From Pachyseris speciosa (Eukaryota; Cnidaria; Anthozoa; Scleractinia; Pachyseridae), in the NCBI GenBank assembly GCA_016490735.1, contig JAEMWC010000357.1:112001-176000 (forward strand): a stretch of DNA of 64,000 bases. The letters are read 5' to 3'. The notes beneath the pieces are model-generated. The model did not search any database. It worked only from the letters and a program-made list of their open reading frames with translations, and was not told where the DNA came from. Of the stretch, positions 45,554 through 56,325 are shown piece after piece (position 1 is the stretch's first letter; every line of letters starts with the position of its first letter). The translations under genes and the position numbers were made by a program.

Positions 45554-47439
45554 ATAGCACGGGTATCCCACACATAAACATTGTCAGCACTTGTGCCTCC
45601 AAAAGGCTTATTAAGGAGGGATTATCGCGGAAATTCGGCACATAAGTACGTGTAACTGGTTTGTATATCAGTTTTATCTCAGTAGCAGCCACGAGCCTAA
45701 CAGTCCGCCCTCAACCTGACGTGCACCCGCGTTGTAGTGGACTGTCTGAGTGTTGTGTATGCCTTGTTTCCCTTTTCAATTTCTTCATCAAATCACTTCT
45801 TATTTCATTATTAAACATCGAGGTGTAATGCCCCCTTAATCTGTTAAAGAAATCGATGTTGACTGACATTGATTGTCTGTCAATAATTTCTCACTGCAGG
45901 CATGCTTGGGAATTCCGGCTGACTTTGGCTTAGACCTCACTGAAATCACAGTTATAGTTTATCCCTCTTCACACAGGCATTCCTTCATGGTTTTCATTGG
46001 AGGTTCGCTGTTTCTTTGAGCGAAAAATCGAGATAAACTCTTATGAATTTTGTTTAAATACTGCTTGCAGAAAACCGCTACTGATTAGGCTCAATTTTCA
46101 GCACTTTCCGCTTGAAAAGGTAGCGAAATTGCTTTCCTACTGCACCATGCGTGGGTTGTCAGTGCATCAATTAGCAAGTGCGCACAGTCTGAACATTTTT
46201 CGCGGAAAGCCTTCTCTTATCAAATAACAAGTGGCGGGTAATTATTTATCTGTGCAAAGAACACATTAATTTTTTGGTGTTTTGAAGAAAATAAATATTT
46301 AATCGAATTACTAAATTTGAGCTCAATGATGACGGTTCCAAAGGAAAACAAACGACTGCAGACAAAATGTTTTGAAACTTTTCATTCAGTATCGCGGATA
46401 CCTCCTAGCCTTGAGCTCAGCTGCTGTTGCAGCTGATATTTTTGTATCCATGTTTGTTTGCACAATTTCACATATTTCATACATCCGGGACAGGTTTATG
46501 TATACACAGTTTCTTATTTCTTACCCTTCCCCCAACTCCAAGTGACGCGCAATAAAGAATGAATGCTTTCCAACTTGACCACTGACAGCATTTGAAGGCT
46601 TGATAGATAGTCTGCCTTAAAGATTTCTGCTGATTTGGAAACCATGTGAACTGAAACTATTTTGGGTAGTGAAACTTGAGAACTTTGCGACAAAATAAGT
46701 TTCGGCACTAAGATAGTTGTGCAATGCCATTTGACGTTCATCGCCCAAAGCGGATCTTTTTTCTTTTACACTTTTTTGCGGCTACAGGGTTCTACTAGGG
46801 CACGCAGCAAAGAATGAACGATTTTTATTTCTCGGCGTGAAAACAACCCTTATCCTAGAGTCAACCTGTCGTCTTTTGTCCACCATGAGTTCCCTTTGTT
46901 TTAAATTAACACAGTTACGTGGTAGCACAACAACAGACCACTTTTACTACAACGTCATTTAGCACCAGCAGTCAGAATTCTTAGTTTGCCGTAACTGGAG
47001 TATGAAAAACGATTCCGGGCTGTTGTAGTCAAATAACGCCATGGAGAAAATACTCTGCTGTTCAAGACAATGGACACATGTGTTGTCTGTTTTTTCCTTG
47101 TTTGCGGGGACGATGCAAGAAATTGTTCTCAAGTCACGGATCACTTCGGATAGCCAAATAATGATAATATCACTAAGTTGCACACCTGAGCGGCAAGACA
47201 TAAACTGACCTAGTAACTTTTGGACTGGACTCTGGAAAACGGTGCTGTTCGGTTCACACTGTGAGTCGTTTTTCTCCGGCATTGTTTCTCAGCAATATAA
47301 ATGTCATGGGTAAGACTTAACTTGTTTTTATCGTCTGCTTTCTTTCTTTATTCACCTTTCTATCTTCCGTGTGCTCTTCAGGCTGTTTGCAGTCACATAA
47401 CCTGTGTCTGAGTCCGTTTCTAGTGAAAAAGGTTAACTG
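45554..47439. other. No recognised gene
   Basis: A minus-strand open frame at 47282-46959 begins MPEKNDSQCEPNSTVFQSPV and has a possible donor after about 23 codons (CTAG|GTCAGT), but no family or partner exon was found. Other open frames are short. Confidence 0.35.
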
Positions 47440-47691
47440 ATTAAATATGTGACTGTTCATCGCAGTTATGAACACTACTTAAGCAGTAGTGAAAATAAAG
47501 CCTGAAAAAAAAAAAAACAAGGTTTGTACGGGATTCGAACCCACGACCTTTGTGATACCGGTGCAGCGCTCTACCGACTGAGCTAACAAGCCATCTGGGA
47601 GCTGGTCGTTTAGTTGGTTTGTAATATACCCGTGAGTGGCGAATATATGAGAATGAATATATGAAAATCATATATTTGAACTGCGGATTAA
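47440..47691 (-). mobile_element. tRNA-derived element, copy 1
   Basis: On the minus strand GGCTTGTTAGCTCAG..GGTAGAGC (A-box) and GTGGGTTCGAATCCCGTAC (B-box) form a tRNA-like cloverleaf closed by GGCTTGT/ACAAGCC. The anticodon stem does not pair, so it is not a working tRNA gene. Upstream lie ACCAGCTCCCAGAT and CACTCACGGGTATATTAC; downstream a T-run, TCAGGCTTTATTTTCACTAC and TGTTCATAACTGCGATGA. Confidence 0.8.
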
Positions 47692-47848
47692 TGATTAAAT
47701 ATGTGAATGATCATCGCAGTTATGAACATTACTTAAGTAGTAGTGAAAATAAAGCCTGAAAAAAAATCATGCTTGTACTGGATTCAAACCACGACTTTTG
47801 CGATACCGGTGCAGTGCTCTACCGACTGAGCTAACAAGCCATCTACTG
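47692..47848 (-). mobile_element. tRNA-derived element, copy 2, partial
   Basis: Same family and orientation, directly following copy 1. The B-box is slightly decayed (GGTTTGAATCCAG on the minus strand) and the head is missing, ending at the ATGGCTTGTTAGC border. Confidence 0.75.
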
Positions 47849-48188
47849 CCAAGTAGTGTTCATAACTGCGATGATCAGTCACATATTTAATCATTAATCC
47901 CCAGTTCAAATATATGATTTTCATATATTCATTCTCATATATTCACCACTCACGGGTATATTACGAACCGACTAAACGACCAGCTCGCAGATGGCTTGTT
48001 AGCTCAGTAGGTAGAGCGCTGCACCGGTATTGCAAAGGTCGTGGGTTCAAATCCCGTACAAGCCTGAATTTTTTTTTCTTTCAGGCTTTATTTTCACTAC
48101 TGCTTAAGTAGTGTTCATAACTGCGATGATCAGTTACATGTTTAATCATTAAGCTGCACTTCAAAGATATGATTTTCATATATTGATT
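47849..48188 (+). mobile_element. tRNA-derived element, copy 3, opposite orientation
   Basis: Plus-strand copy with full tRNA-like part at 47993-48063 (GGCTTGTTAGCTCAGTAGGT, GTGGGTTCAAATCCCGTACA). The head repeats ATGATTTTCATATATTCATT, and the tail repeats the CACTACTGCTTAAGTAGTG hairpin. Together with copies 1 and 2 it makes a head-to-head cluster in which unit tail joins unit head, as in a tandem array. Confidence 0.85.
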
Positions 48189-48697
48189 CGCATAAAAGCC
48201 TAACTGTTCGTTCAGAGCGTTTTCAAGAAGTCTGCTACAATGTAGTAGAAATTCTCAGTAAATGAACAATAAAATCAATTCAAAATCAGCAAAATAAGCA
48301 GGTAAAAATGGCTAGATAAAATCTCATCAGTGAATGTGAGCTGGGTCTGGCTTAAAAGAATTTCGAACTCGTGAGTCTGCAATACTTGTGCAAAGCAGGA
48401 ATACGCGGTTAAATACGCGGTGTATGACTCACTGAAAGAGTAAAATCCATGCACCCTCACCCCCAGGGTCTGAGGACCCTGAGGACCTGTTTGGGAACCG
48501 GCTTTTGGAAACAGGATATACTTGAAGTGGGACTGTCGCGCCTTGTCTTAAATAAATGCTTTGTAAACAAGAGAGTGAAACATGAAGTATCGAAAATGAA
48601 ACCACCCGTCTTGAGATTTTGAAGGAACAGAAGCCGGGGACCATAAGACTGTATGATTCGTCGTTAGCTATAAAACCAGAATTTAGTCGTTTCAGTG

Positions 48698-49018
48698 TAG
48701 CCTCTTCGCAAACGTCTTTGGGCTCGTCACGCGTTCCTTCCCCACGAACGTCTGCTGAACTGAACTACCACTTCCGTTCGCGGCGGTTAGCCAATCATAG
48801 TTCGTTTTCCAATTTATGGAAAGTAGGACTTCGACCCCGGGATTATTTTCACAGACGATGCGCGTGAATCGGGTGTCGATTTCCATTCTTACGCAGCTCG
48901 TTATTGGTTTCTTCAAAACAAAGGCTAACCGCCGCGAACGGAAATGGTAGTTCAGTTCAGCAGACGCTCGTGGGGAACGACCTCGTGACGAGCCCAAAGA
49001 CGTCTGCGAAGGAGGCTA
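48698..49018. mobile_element. Mutator-like MITE with about 95-bp inverted repeats and 9-bp target duplication
   Basis: Ends TAGCCTC..TTCGCA. Long arms include ACGTCTTTGGGCTCGTCACG, GTCTGCTGAACTGAACTACC and GAACGGAAATGG; element length 321 bp. GTTTCAGTG flanks both sides (48689-48697 and 49019-49027). Long arms plus 9-bp duplication fit the MULE superfamily. 48190-48690 has no recognised feature. Confidence 0.9.
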
Positions 49019-49856
49019 GTTTCAGTGTTGACGATTTCAAAAAGCATTTGTTTAAGGTACGTCACAACATCAAATGTATTTCAAGCCAGTACATTTTCTA
49101 CCACAAAACCAAGATCTCCCCCCTTTTGTGCGTTCTGAAAAGCTATTTGGTTTCTCGTCGCCAGCAATTAGTGGTAACACAGGGAGGAATAATTTTGAGA
49201 TTTTATCGCCAATTTCAATTCTCCTAGCGTAGCACACATGGTTATATTCTATCTCACATCTGCCAACGTATCATTTCTTCTTTTACCTGGTTATTTTCCT
49301 GCTTGACTGGTACCTTAGTTATTTTTATGACTTAATTAAGCTACTTTCATTTTAATGTCTGCGTTCGGAGACGGACTGAGGTAAGTTACGAACTGAGGTA
49401 GTTTACGAACGTGACTTTTCCGAGTAACGGAACTATCTAAGATTGAAACAAAGAGGAACTTCTTCGAGGTATATGTATCTTTGACTTGAAATAAGAAGGA
49501 ACAACACTGTCATTGTGTGTTTAAAATATGGACAGGTAACCTGACATGTTGGCAGAGCGTAACTATAAACTGACAAAAAAAGCTTGTGACTCAAAAAAGC
49601 CTGAAAGAAAACGAAAGACTTGTTCGAAGGTGGCTATTGTTTATAACTAGGTAAACTTTAGTTTGCTGTAAAGATTAGTTTGAAAGAGAAAGCGGGTCGA
49701 AACTGACTAAACTGGAAATTAGATTGAAGAAGAAAGCGTTAATTCAAGATTGTCATACAGTCTAAAAGTTTACTACAGTAGTTGGAGAGAGAGAGCTTTC
49801 TTTGCTTTGCGTTTTTTCTAGTGAAATGACCGACTTGACAAGACATTCTCAGCTTT

Positions 49857-50064
49857 AAAGCCCTGGCTAAACGGGAAATGTTTGGTGACCAAGCCGGCAT
49901 TTTACCTTTTGGCCACCTTGTTTGGTCTTGTTTGATCAGTCGTGTTTCACTTTGGTCGCGTTTTTTAACCGTTTGGCCAGGGCTTTGAGCATCAGCATGC
50001 TTGGACACGAAACAATGTTTGATGATGTTTGGTCACCAAATATTTCCCGGTTGGCCAAGGCTTA
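49857..50064. mobile_element. MITE with AAAGCCCTGGC ends
   Basis: The left 36 bp (AAAGCCCTGGCTAAACGGGA, then AATGTTTGGTGACCAA) recur inverted at the right end (TTGGTCACCAAATATTTCCC, then GGTTGGCCAAGGCTTA). An additional inverted copy of the tip (CCGTTTGGCCAGGGCTTT) sits internally at 49969-49986, so it may be a fused double element. 49019-49856 otherwise has nothing recognised. Confidence 0.7.
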
Positions 50065-50609
50065 ATTTTCGAATGCCACAATCTGAGCTGATTGTATGAA
50101 AACAGGGCGGTCTTTATAGAATTCTGTGTACGTAAACCATCGTGTTGCCAATAAATTCGGTGTTTTGTTTTATCAGGTGGGTTGATCAGGTAAATGGGAC
50201 ACTGTTTATTACAAGAAATGACGTTTCGAGTCGCAGAGTGCCAGCTCATGTGAAGTCAGCGTGACTTTATAACACCAAACATTGACCCAACATTAGTTTT
50301 CACTTCCCCATCGGCGCAGCACCACAGTTTTTCGTGTTTAAAATCAGACTTGAAGGGATCTCATATCACGTCATCTAATAAAGGGAAGTTTGCTGAGGGC
50401 GAACAGCGCCTTGTGTATCAATGTTTGTATCATTCATGCTGTCGGAGTAGTTTGGGCTAGCGGAACTATTTGGGACTACCGGGAAGGAAAATCCGATTAA
50501 TGACTTGGGAAGAGGACGAATTTTCTTCTTTCTTTCTCGCTCGTCCCTGCTATCTTTCGAGAGCCTGGAACAGACTAACTTCACAGGCAAACGTTGAATC
50601 ACTTGAATT

Positions 50610-50855
50610 GCCTGGTTTCATACAGTGAGGTACTGGGTCGAGTTCGGACTTTCGAGGACAAATTCAAAAAAACAACAACAAACAAACATGGCGTCCGCTG
50701 TTGCGAAGGAAAAGGCGTTCTCATCACGAGCTTATTGTTTCAAAAATATGTTGAGGCACAACTCCAGTGCCACTTCGTGGCGGACGCCATGTTTTCATTT
50801 AATTTGTCCGCGAATGTCCGCACTCGACATAGTACCTCACGGTATGAAACTAGGC
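50610..50855. mobile_element. Foldback MITE with about 85-bp inverted repeats
   Basis: Arms share GGTTTCATAC.GTGAGGTAC, TCGAGT.CGGAC, GGACAAATT and CATGGCGTCCG. Length 246 bp with a short centre. The short open frames on both strands are mirror images of these arms. Confidence 0.8.
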
Positions 50856-51504
50856 TATGTCTGATCGGTTGTGGGGTATACGTCAAAAAGTGCATAACAG
50901 CCACGCCTTTTGCAATCACTTTGCCCCATTCCCCATAGGATGTTCTCACATAAGTTGAATAAAAACAGACACTACTTGGTTCTAACTTAGACTTAAATCA
51001 ACAGCGTCGATGTAGACTTCACTTTGCCCAAAAAAATTGCAAAGCGGCACTGCTACATTTGAGGCCACGATAGGATTTACGTTTTATCGAATACAACACA
51101 ACATTTATGGTAAATTAACTGAAAGAATATAGAAGAAGAATTTCTACGATCGGTTTTTCATATTTCACGTAGGAAAATTAAAGCAAATACAACACCATAA
51201 TCGTGATTTTTTCCTTTCACATCACTAACTTGATTTGGAAAATAACCCCCAATGGTGAATCCTACTCGCTGATGTCGAACATCTCGAGACGGTATAAATG
51301 TTTTAAATCACTCTAATATCATTCTCGGCTTTAAATTTGCGATTAAATGACAAACACGCTGAAATTGTTACCTACTAATTTCCCGGGACGTCGACCAAGA
51401 GATGTCCATATTAATGAATTATTTGTTTCTGCTCACATAGTTTGTAAAGCGCATTTGATCATATCTACATGTTAATTTGCGCTATAGATATATCAATTAA
51501 TGCT

Positions 51505-51521
51505 AATATTAATATTATTAA

Positions 51522-51558
<37 letters not shown>

Positions 51559-51585
51559 GTTATTGTTATTATTGTTGTTAAAATC
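51505..51585. repeat. (ATT)n microsatellite
   Basis: ATT units with a few TGTT interruptions. 50856-51504 contains no recognised feature. Confidence 0.9.
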
Positions 51586-51742
51586 TTATTATTAAAGTAC
51601 TAGGATACCAGGATTTTGGCCGGAAATTGAAAATAGCACATTTTTCATGATCTGAATCGGGAAGACTAGAATGAACATTTTGTAAAAAAAAATAAAATAA
51701 AATAAAGGAGAAGAAAAGCTGTTTTACTTTTTAAAAAAATTA

Positions 51743-51955
51743 AGCCTGGTTCACACCAGCGACATAACGACATAACAACATAAGGAAAAGATCAGTTTTT
51801 TTTCCTTTATGTTGTTATGTTCATGCTGTTATGTTGCTATTATGTCATTATGTCTGCATGTTCACACTGGAAACATAACGTCCATTTTACGTCGAGATAA
51901 CGTCCATTCTATGTCGTTATGATGATGTCGTTATGTCGTTAGTGTGAACCAGGCT
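51743..51955. mobile_element. Harbinger-type MITE with TTA target duplication
   Basis: Ends AGCCTGGTTCACAC and its complement, then ACATAACGACATAAC-like arms; 213 bp. TTA is found immediately outside both ends (51740-51742 and 51956-51958), as expected for PIF/Harbinger. Internal repeats of GTTATGTCGTTATG occur. Confidence 0.85.
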
Positions 51956-52184
51956 TTACGAAAAACTATTTCGTGATGCTGTTATGGCTAATTACTAATT
52001 ATGCACTGACAAGTTTCTGTCACCAGTTCTGTCAAATATTCACTGCAAGTCACGTGTAATATAAACGCGTAGCATTTCAGTGTGATCATTTCATTACAAC
52101 AAAGCAAGTGTGCACGCAAGCCGTCTATCTAGTTTCTCGAGAAACCGAGAACAATTATTTCGCTCTACTGTGTTCATTGTCGTG

Positions 52185-52349
52185 ATGTCCTTGCGAAAGC
52201 GCAAGAAAAATTTGTGTGCATTTACATCGGCAAAGAAGCCAAAAAGGCGAAGGAGCGACAGAATGCCCTTCAGCGATGAGCGTGCAACAGTCTCGCTTCT
52301 AGCGAGAAAATTCCACAATTCCACAACTGACTGCAAAAGGGACAAATGA
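52185..52349 (+). CDS. Possible small basic protein or terminal exon
   Basis: An ATG opens MSLRKRKKNLCAFTSAKKPK and then RRRSDRMPFSDERATVSLLA to a stop, 54 codons. Two Lys/Arg clusters resemble nuclear localisation signals. No family is recognised and there is no partner exon, so it may be chance. Confidence 0.2.
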   Translation: MSLRKRKKNLCAFTSAKKPKRRRSDRMPFSDERATVSLLARKFHNSTTDCKRDK

Positions 52350-53230
52350 TTATGCGATAAGAAGTCATCATTTGCGGCTCGGCGGGGGCGTGGCTACCTG
52401 TACGCACGTACGCACTACGCACGTGCGTACCTGAAAATTAAAAGGGTTTTGTAAAAGGAGAAGGTCTTAGGCTTCTGAGGATAAACTCATATAGCGCCAT
52501 TAAGCATTGTTGTTGTGTTAGTCCATTGTATTGATTAGAGAGCCGCGTGCAACATGGTAAGCGGACTCTGTGCTTACCCAGGTGCCTTTGCTTGGGTGAG
52601 GTTGTTCTCGTTGCTATTAAAACCGCCATCTTTGCTCGGATTGTGTTTCTTTTGTTTCTACTTTGTTGACTGGCGTAGCATCAAAATTCAGAACATGCCT
52701 CACTTCTAGGAGATATCCCAGTAATCTGGTGGATAAAAGCCTCTCAGAAGTTCTCTTTACAAACAGAAAGGCAGCTCTTTCACAGAAATAGAAAGCACAA
52801 AAAGAGAATTCTGCTCTTTGTTACGCAACTGCCACCCAGCATTGAAAGGTTTTAAAGAACATACTCATGGACAAATAGCAACTAACACTCAGGGAGATAT
52901 TAAAGACCTTGATCTCTTGCAGAAAAGGGAAATCTTGTTAAAACAAAGCTATTTCAGAAACACAATGTATACACAGCAGACACGTTGGTCTGTCAATCCC
53001 TTCTTTTACATGGATAAAAATTTACAACAAACGATTTTCCCCGAAAGTTGTCTTTGCTCTCGAAGTCAACTCAAACGTCCGAATTAGGCAAAGAAATGTT
53101 ATAGTCCATGGGGTCTATGAAGTGGTGAATTTATCACTAACACTGACAAGGTGTATGTCAGTTTGTATAATAAACCTGTTCAATAAGAAGAGTAGAGTGT
53201 TGAAGTAAAATTTCTGATCAGTGGTTTTGG

Positions 53231-53437
53231 TCATTCACAAATTGCTGGAAGGTCTTGCTGTTTGGTATAGGCTGTCATTTCGCCATTGTTGTCGTGAACA
53301 AATGCACGCCCGATATCTGTCAAAAAGTCATTTACTCTTGCACCACGAGTGAGATTCTTGACATCCAGGCGTATCAAGCTGGGAAATGGTTTTCCGTCTT
53401 TTCTCGATAAAATAACATCTCGGTGAAGGATTTTCAA
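53231..53437 (-). pseudogene. Unidentified coding-like fragment
   Basis: An open frame ending in TGA reads KILHRDVILSRKDGKPFPSL and then IRLDVKNLTRGARVNDFLTD. Its composition is protein-like and free of low complexity. Its 5' side is cut at 53438, exactly where a dispersed repeat begins, so it looks like a truncated 3' exon or gene fragment. Family unknown to me. Confidence 0.35.
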
Positions 53438-54125
53438 TACCTAACTGACAGATTCTCCTACCTTTTCATATACTTCGACTCGTGAAATCCCTACCCTTTC
53501 ATATACTTGAAACGTGAAAAAGGTATCCCTTTTGGCCGGGCCGAGCCTCCCCGTATTGGCCATTATAGGGATCCGGATCAAACTTTACGTGAGTGTAGGA
53601 AAAAAACGCAGAAACAACGGAAAAATCACAGACACCCTTTTTGAGGGCAAAGTGTGAGGAAATATTTCCGATGTTAACCGCGTTGTTCCAATTACTTGCG
53701 TGGGGAAACGAAGGTGATTAACAGGAATAAGGCGAAGCGTTAAATTTCGCTTTGTCTCTTAACGGGGAGGCTCCGCCCCGAGGTCCGACCCCTTACTCTT
53801 TTATATACCATTTCGACAGAAAAGGTACCCCTTTCGTATACCTTCCTTTGACAAATGTGTCATTTTTATGTAGCGTTCAATAAATTAAGACACTACAGTC
53901 GCATGTAAGGTAATATTTTAATGAAAGGCCGTTTTAAATACCTAAATGACAGATTTTCCTACCCTTTAATATACTTCGATTCGTGAAGTCCCTACCCTTC
54001 CATATACCTGAAGCTTGAAAAAGGTACCCCTTTCCCCGAGCCTCCCCGTATAAGCCATTATACATACCCTTTCGGCGGAACCTCCCATTATAGGGAGTAC
54101 ACCCCCCCCCCCCCCCTCCCCGGGT
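53438..54125. repeat. Dispersed repeat in two direct copies
   Basis: 53438-53560 and 53936-54080 both carry TACCTAA.TGACAGATT, CTACCCTTTCATATACTTGA and AAAAAGGTA.CCCTTT. The second ends in a poly-C run at about 54103-54116. No coding capacity. Confidence 0.7.
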
Positions 54126-54378
54126 GTACATTACGCGTTTCCTTTTTCTCAAATTTTAATTTTCGACATTGAATTCTACAAATATTAAGCTTTCAGAAAA
54201 TGTATAGTTTGCCGGGGTTTTCTCTGTAATCGCCCGCGTAAATGACGCTCCATTTCTTATTATGGTCATTTTGGGTATCCTGATACCTTAATTATTGTTA
54301 TATCTGTAAGCGGTATCATCATCCGAAATCATGAAGAATCTCTTTTTTGTCTCTTAAATTACCGCCTCTCCACAACTA

Positions 54379-54949
54379 CAGTCAAACCTCTATTAAACAG
54401 CCACCCTCGGGAAAGAGCCAACTGACCTCTTTAAAGAGGTTTTCCAAAATGTAGTATGTAATATGGTAAGAATGGAACTGTATAGCATGTATCGGTATAT
54501 TAGTATATTCCATATATTGTCATCAGTTAACAACAACAGTAACACAAAATATGAGAAAAACATCAAGTAATTGCATGCTCAAGGAAGTTCACGCCTATAG
54601 TTCTAATGTTGTTTGTTAGGCAATCGTATTTGTTGTAAGCCACATTAATAACGTTCAGTTTTGCCATTCAATATGAACCCACTCTTAACGCTGATTATAT
54701 GTAAATTTTGTTGCCTGATGAGCTGTTGAAAGATGGTTGAAAGAAACTGGACATAGTTTGCATATCATTGTGCCAACATTTCGCATTGTAATTGACTACG
54801 TGACCGCTTAATTGTGGTGAAATAGAATAAAATCAGTCAATGGGCAATTTTGAATGGTGACCGCGTCTTCTTTAAAGTGGTGACCACCGCTTGATAGAGG
54901 TCAAATTTACGGTAAATTTAGGAAGTTGAATAAAGGCCGAGGTTGACTG
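54379..54949. mobile_element. Tc1/mariner-like non-autonomous element with TA target duplication
   Basis: CAGTCAAACCTC at the left and GAGGTTGACTG at the right, both bounded by TA (54377-54378 and 54950-54951). Length 571 bp. Subterminal AGCCACC/GGTGACCACC motifs occur. No transposase. Confidence 0.75.
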
Positions 54950-54951
54950 TA

Positions 54952-55964
54952 TTATGGCTACTTTGACTACAAGGGATTATGGGTATATTTGCCATCTCCG
55001 CTCTCGGGCGGCGAGCTGAAATGCTTTACACGGAAGTTATATTCGTTTTACAACTCGATCATCGCAGTTTTCTTTTCGCATTGGCCATGAAAGTTGTCTC
55101 AATCTTTTCATTGCCGCTATATGAAGGTAAGCAAATAGATGTTGATTTACCAAGTGAAAACGATAAAATGGGATGATCTGAGTGATACAAAAGCAGACAA
55201 TTCAATTATCCTCAAGCTCGATCGCGAGTCTTTCTGTTTGTTATAATATTGTTCACATTTGCATTTTCCTCGTAAGCAGTTTCGTATTCAAATTCGCCAT
55301 TTTCTGATTGTATGTCTTTGAGACGATAACTGAATTCGTTTACGAGACAATTGCTTGAGGTTTCTTCCATTTCATATTTTCATTTTTGTTAGTCATCATT
55401 TAGCTTGTTGGAAACACTACACACCCTAAGAGCGACTTCACTCATTTGAAGGTTCCCAAAAAGCGACTGGTGCGCCACATAGGCTGGCAGGGCGTTGTTC
55501 ATTTTTGTGGGTTTCTCCGTTTTCGAGACACAGTTTTGGCTTTGATTTCGAATTGTCCTTACCCATAGTTATCTGAAGGATGAATTATTCTTTCCCATCG
55601 CCAGAGATCGTTCACACAGTACTCGCTTCAGTAAAATGTGGTAATCAGTTGATGCTGAAGACTTTTCAGCTTTTGTTATGCCCTCGATCGCTACAGGTTT
55701 CGCTGGTGATCTTACGAAAACCACCTTCAATTCACAGACCGTCGTATAAGCACGGCATAAACACTTTAGCATACAGTCTGAGAGATATCGCCAAAACATT
55801 GTCATCCACGCACACAAGGGTTTCTGCTTAGTTTAAAAGAATATCAGTTTCTCATGGAAACGCCCTGGCACATTTCTCTTTGAGACGACATCTTTTGTTT
55901 TCTTTTTGGCATCAGATTTTCTTTTGTTTCTTTGTTTCTTGACTTAGCAGATGTTATGAGAATG
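54952..55964. other. No recognised gene
   Basis: Short open frames near 54979-55176 and 55580-55831 lack domains, splice context or paralogues in the window. Confidence 0.4.
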
Positions 55965-56325
55965 AATATACTGCGAATTAATGATTAAATATGAGACAGA
56001 TCATCTCAGTTATGAACACTACTGAAAAAGTTCAGGCTTGTACGGGATTCGAACACACGACCTTTGCGATACCGGTGCAGCGCTCTACCTACTGAGCTAA
56101 CAAGCCATCTGGGAGCTGGTCGTTTAGTCGGTTCGTAATATACCCGTGAGTGGTGAATATATGAGAATGAATGTATAAAAATCATATATTTGAACTGCGG
56201 ATTAATGATTAAATATGTGACTGATCATCGCAGTTATGAACACTACTTGAGCAGTAGTGAAAATAAAGCCACTCACGGGTATATTACGAACCAACAAAAC
56301 GACCAGCTCCCAGATGGCTAAGTTC
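55965..56325 (-). mobile_element. tRNA-derived element, copy 4, with an inverted fragment
   Basis: The minus-strand tRNA-like part is at 56034-56107 (GGCTTGTTAGCTCAGTAGGT, GTTCGAATCCCGTACAAGCC). Its head is followed by another tail (TCATCGCAGTTATGAACAC). This runs into an oppositely oriented head piece (ACTCACGGGTATATTACGAA, CCAGCTCCCAGATGGCT) ending at 56325. The breakpoint lies inside AAAATAAAGCC. Confidence 0.8.

Noticed and set aside
47520..47592. A functional tRNA gene
   Set aside because: Acceptor, D and T arms fold, but the anticodon stem does not pair, and the same sequence recurs with shared non-tRNA flanks at several places, so it is a dispersed element.
48619..49227. Overlapping open frames on both strands as a gene
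   Set aside because: They are mirror images produced by the long inverted repeats of the Mutator-like MITE.
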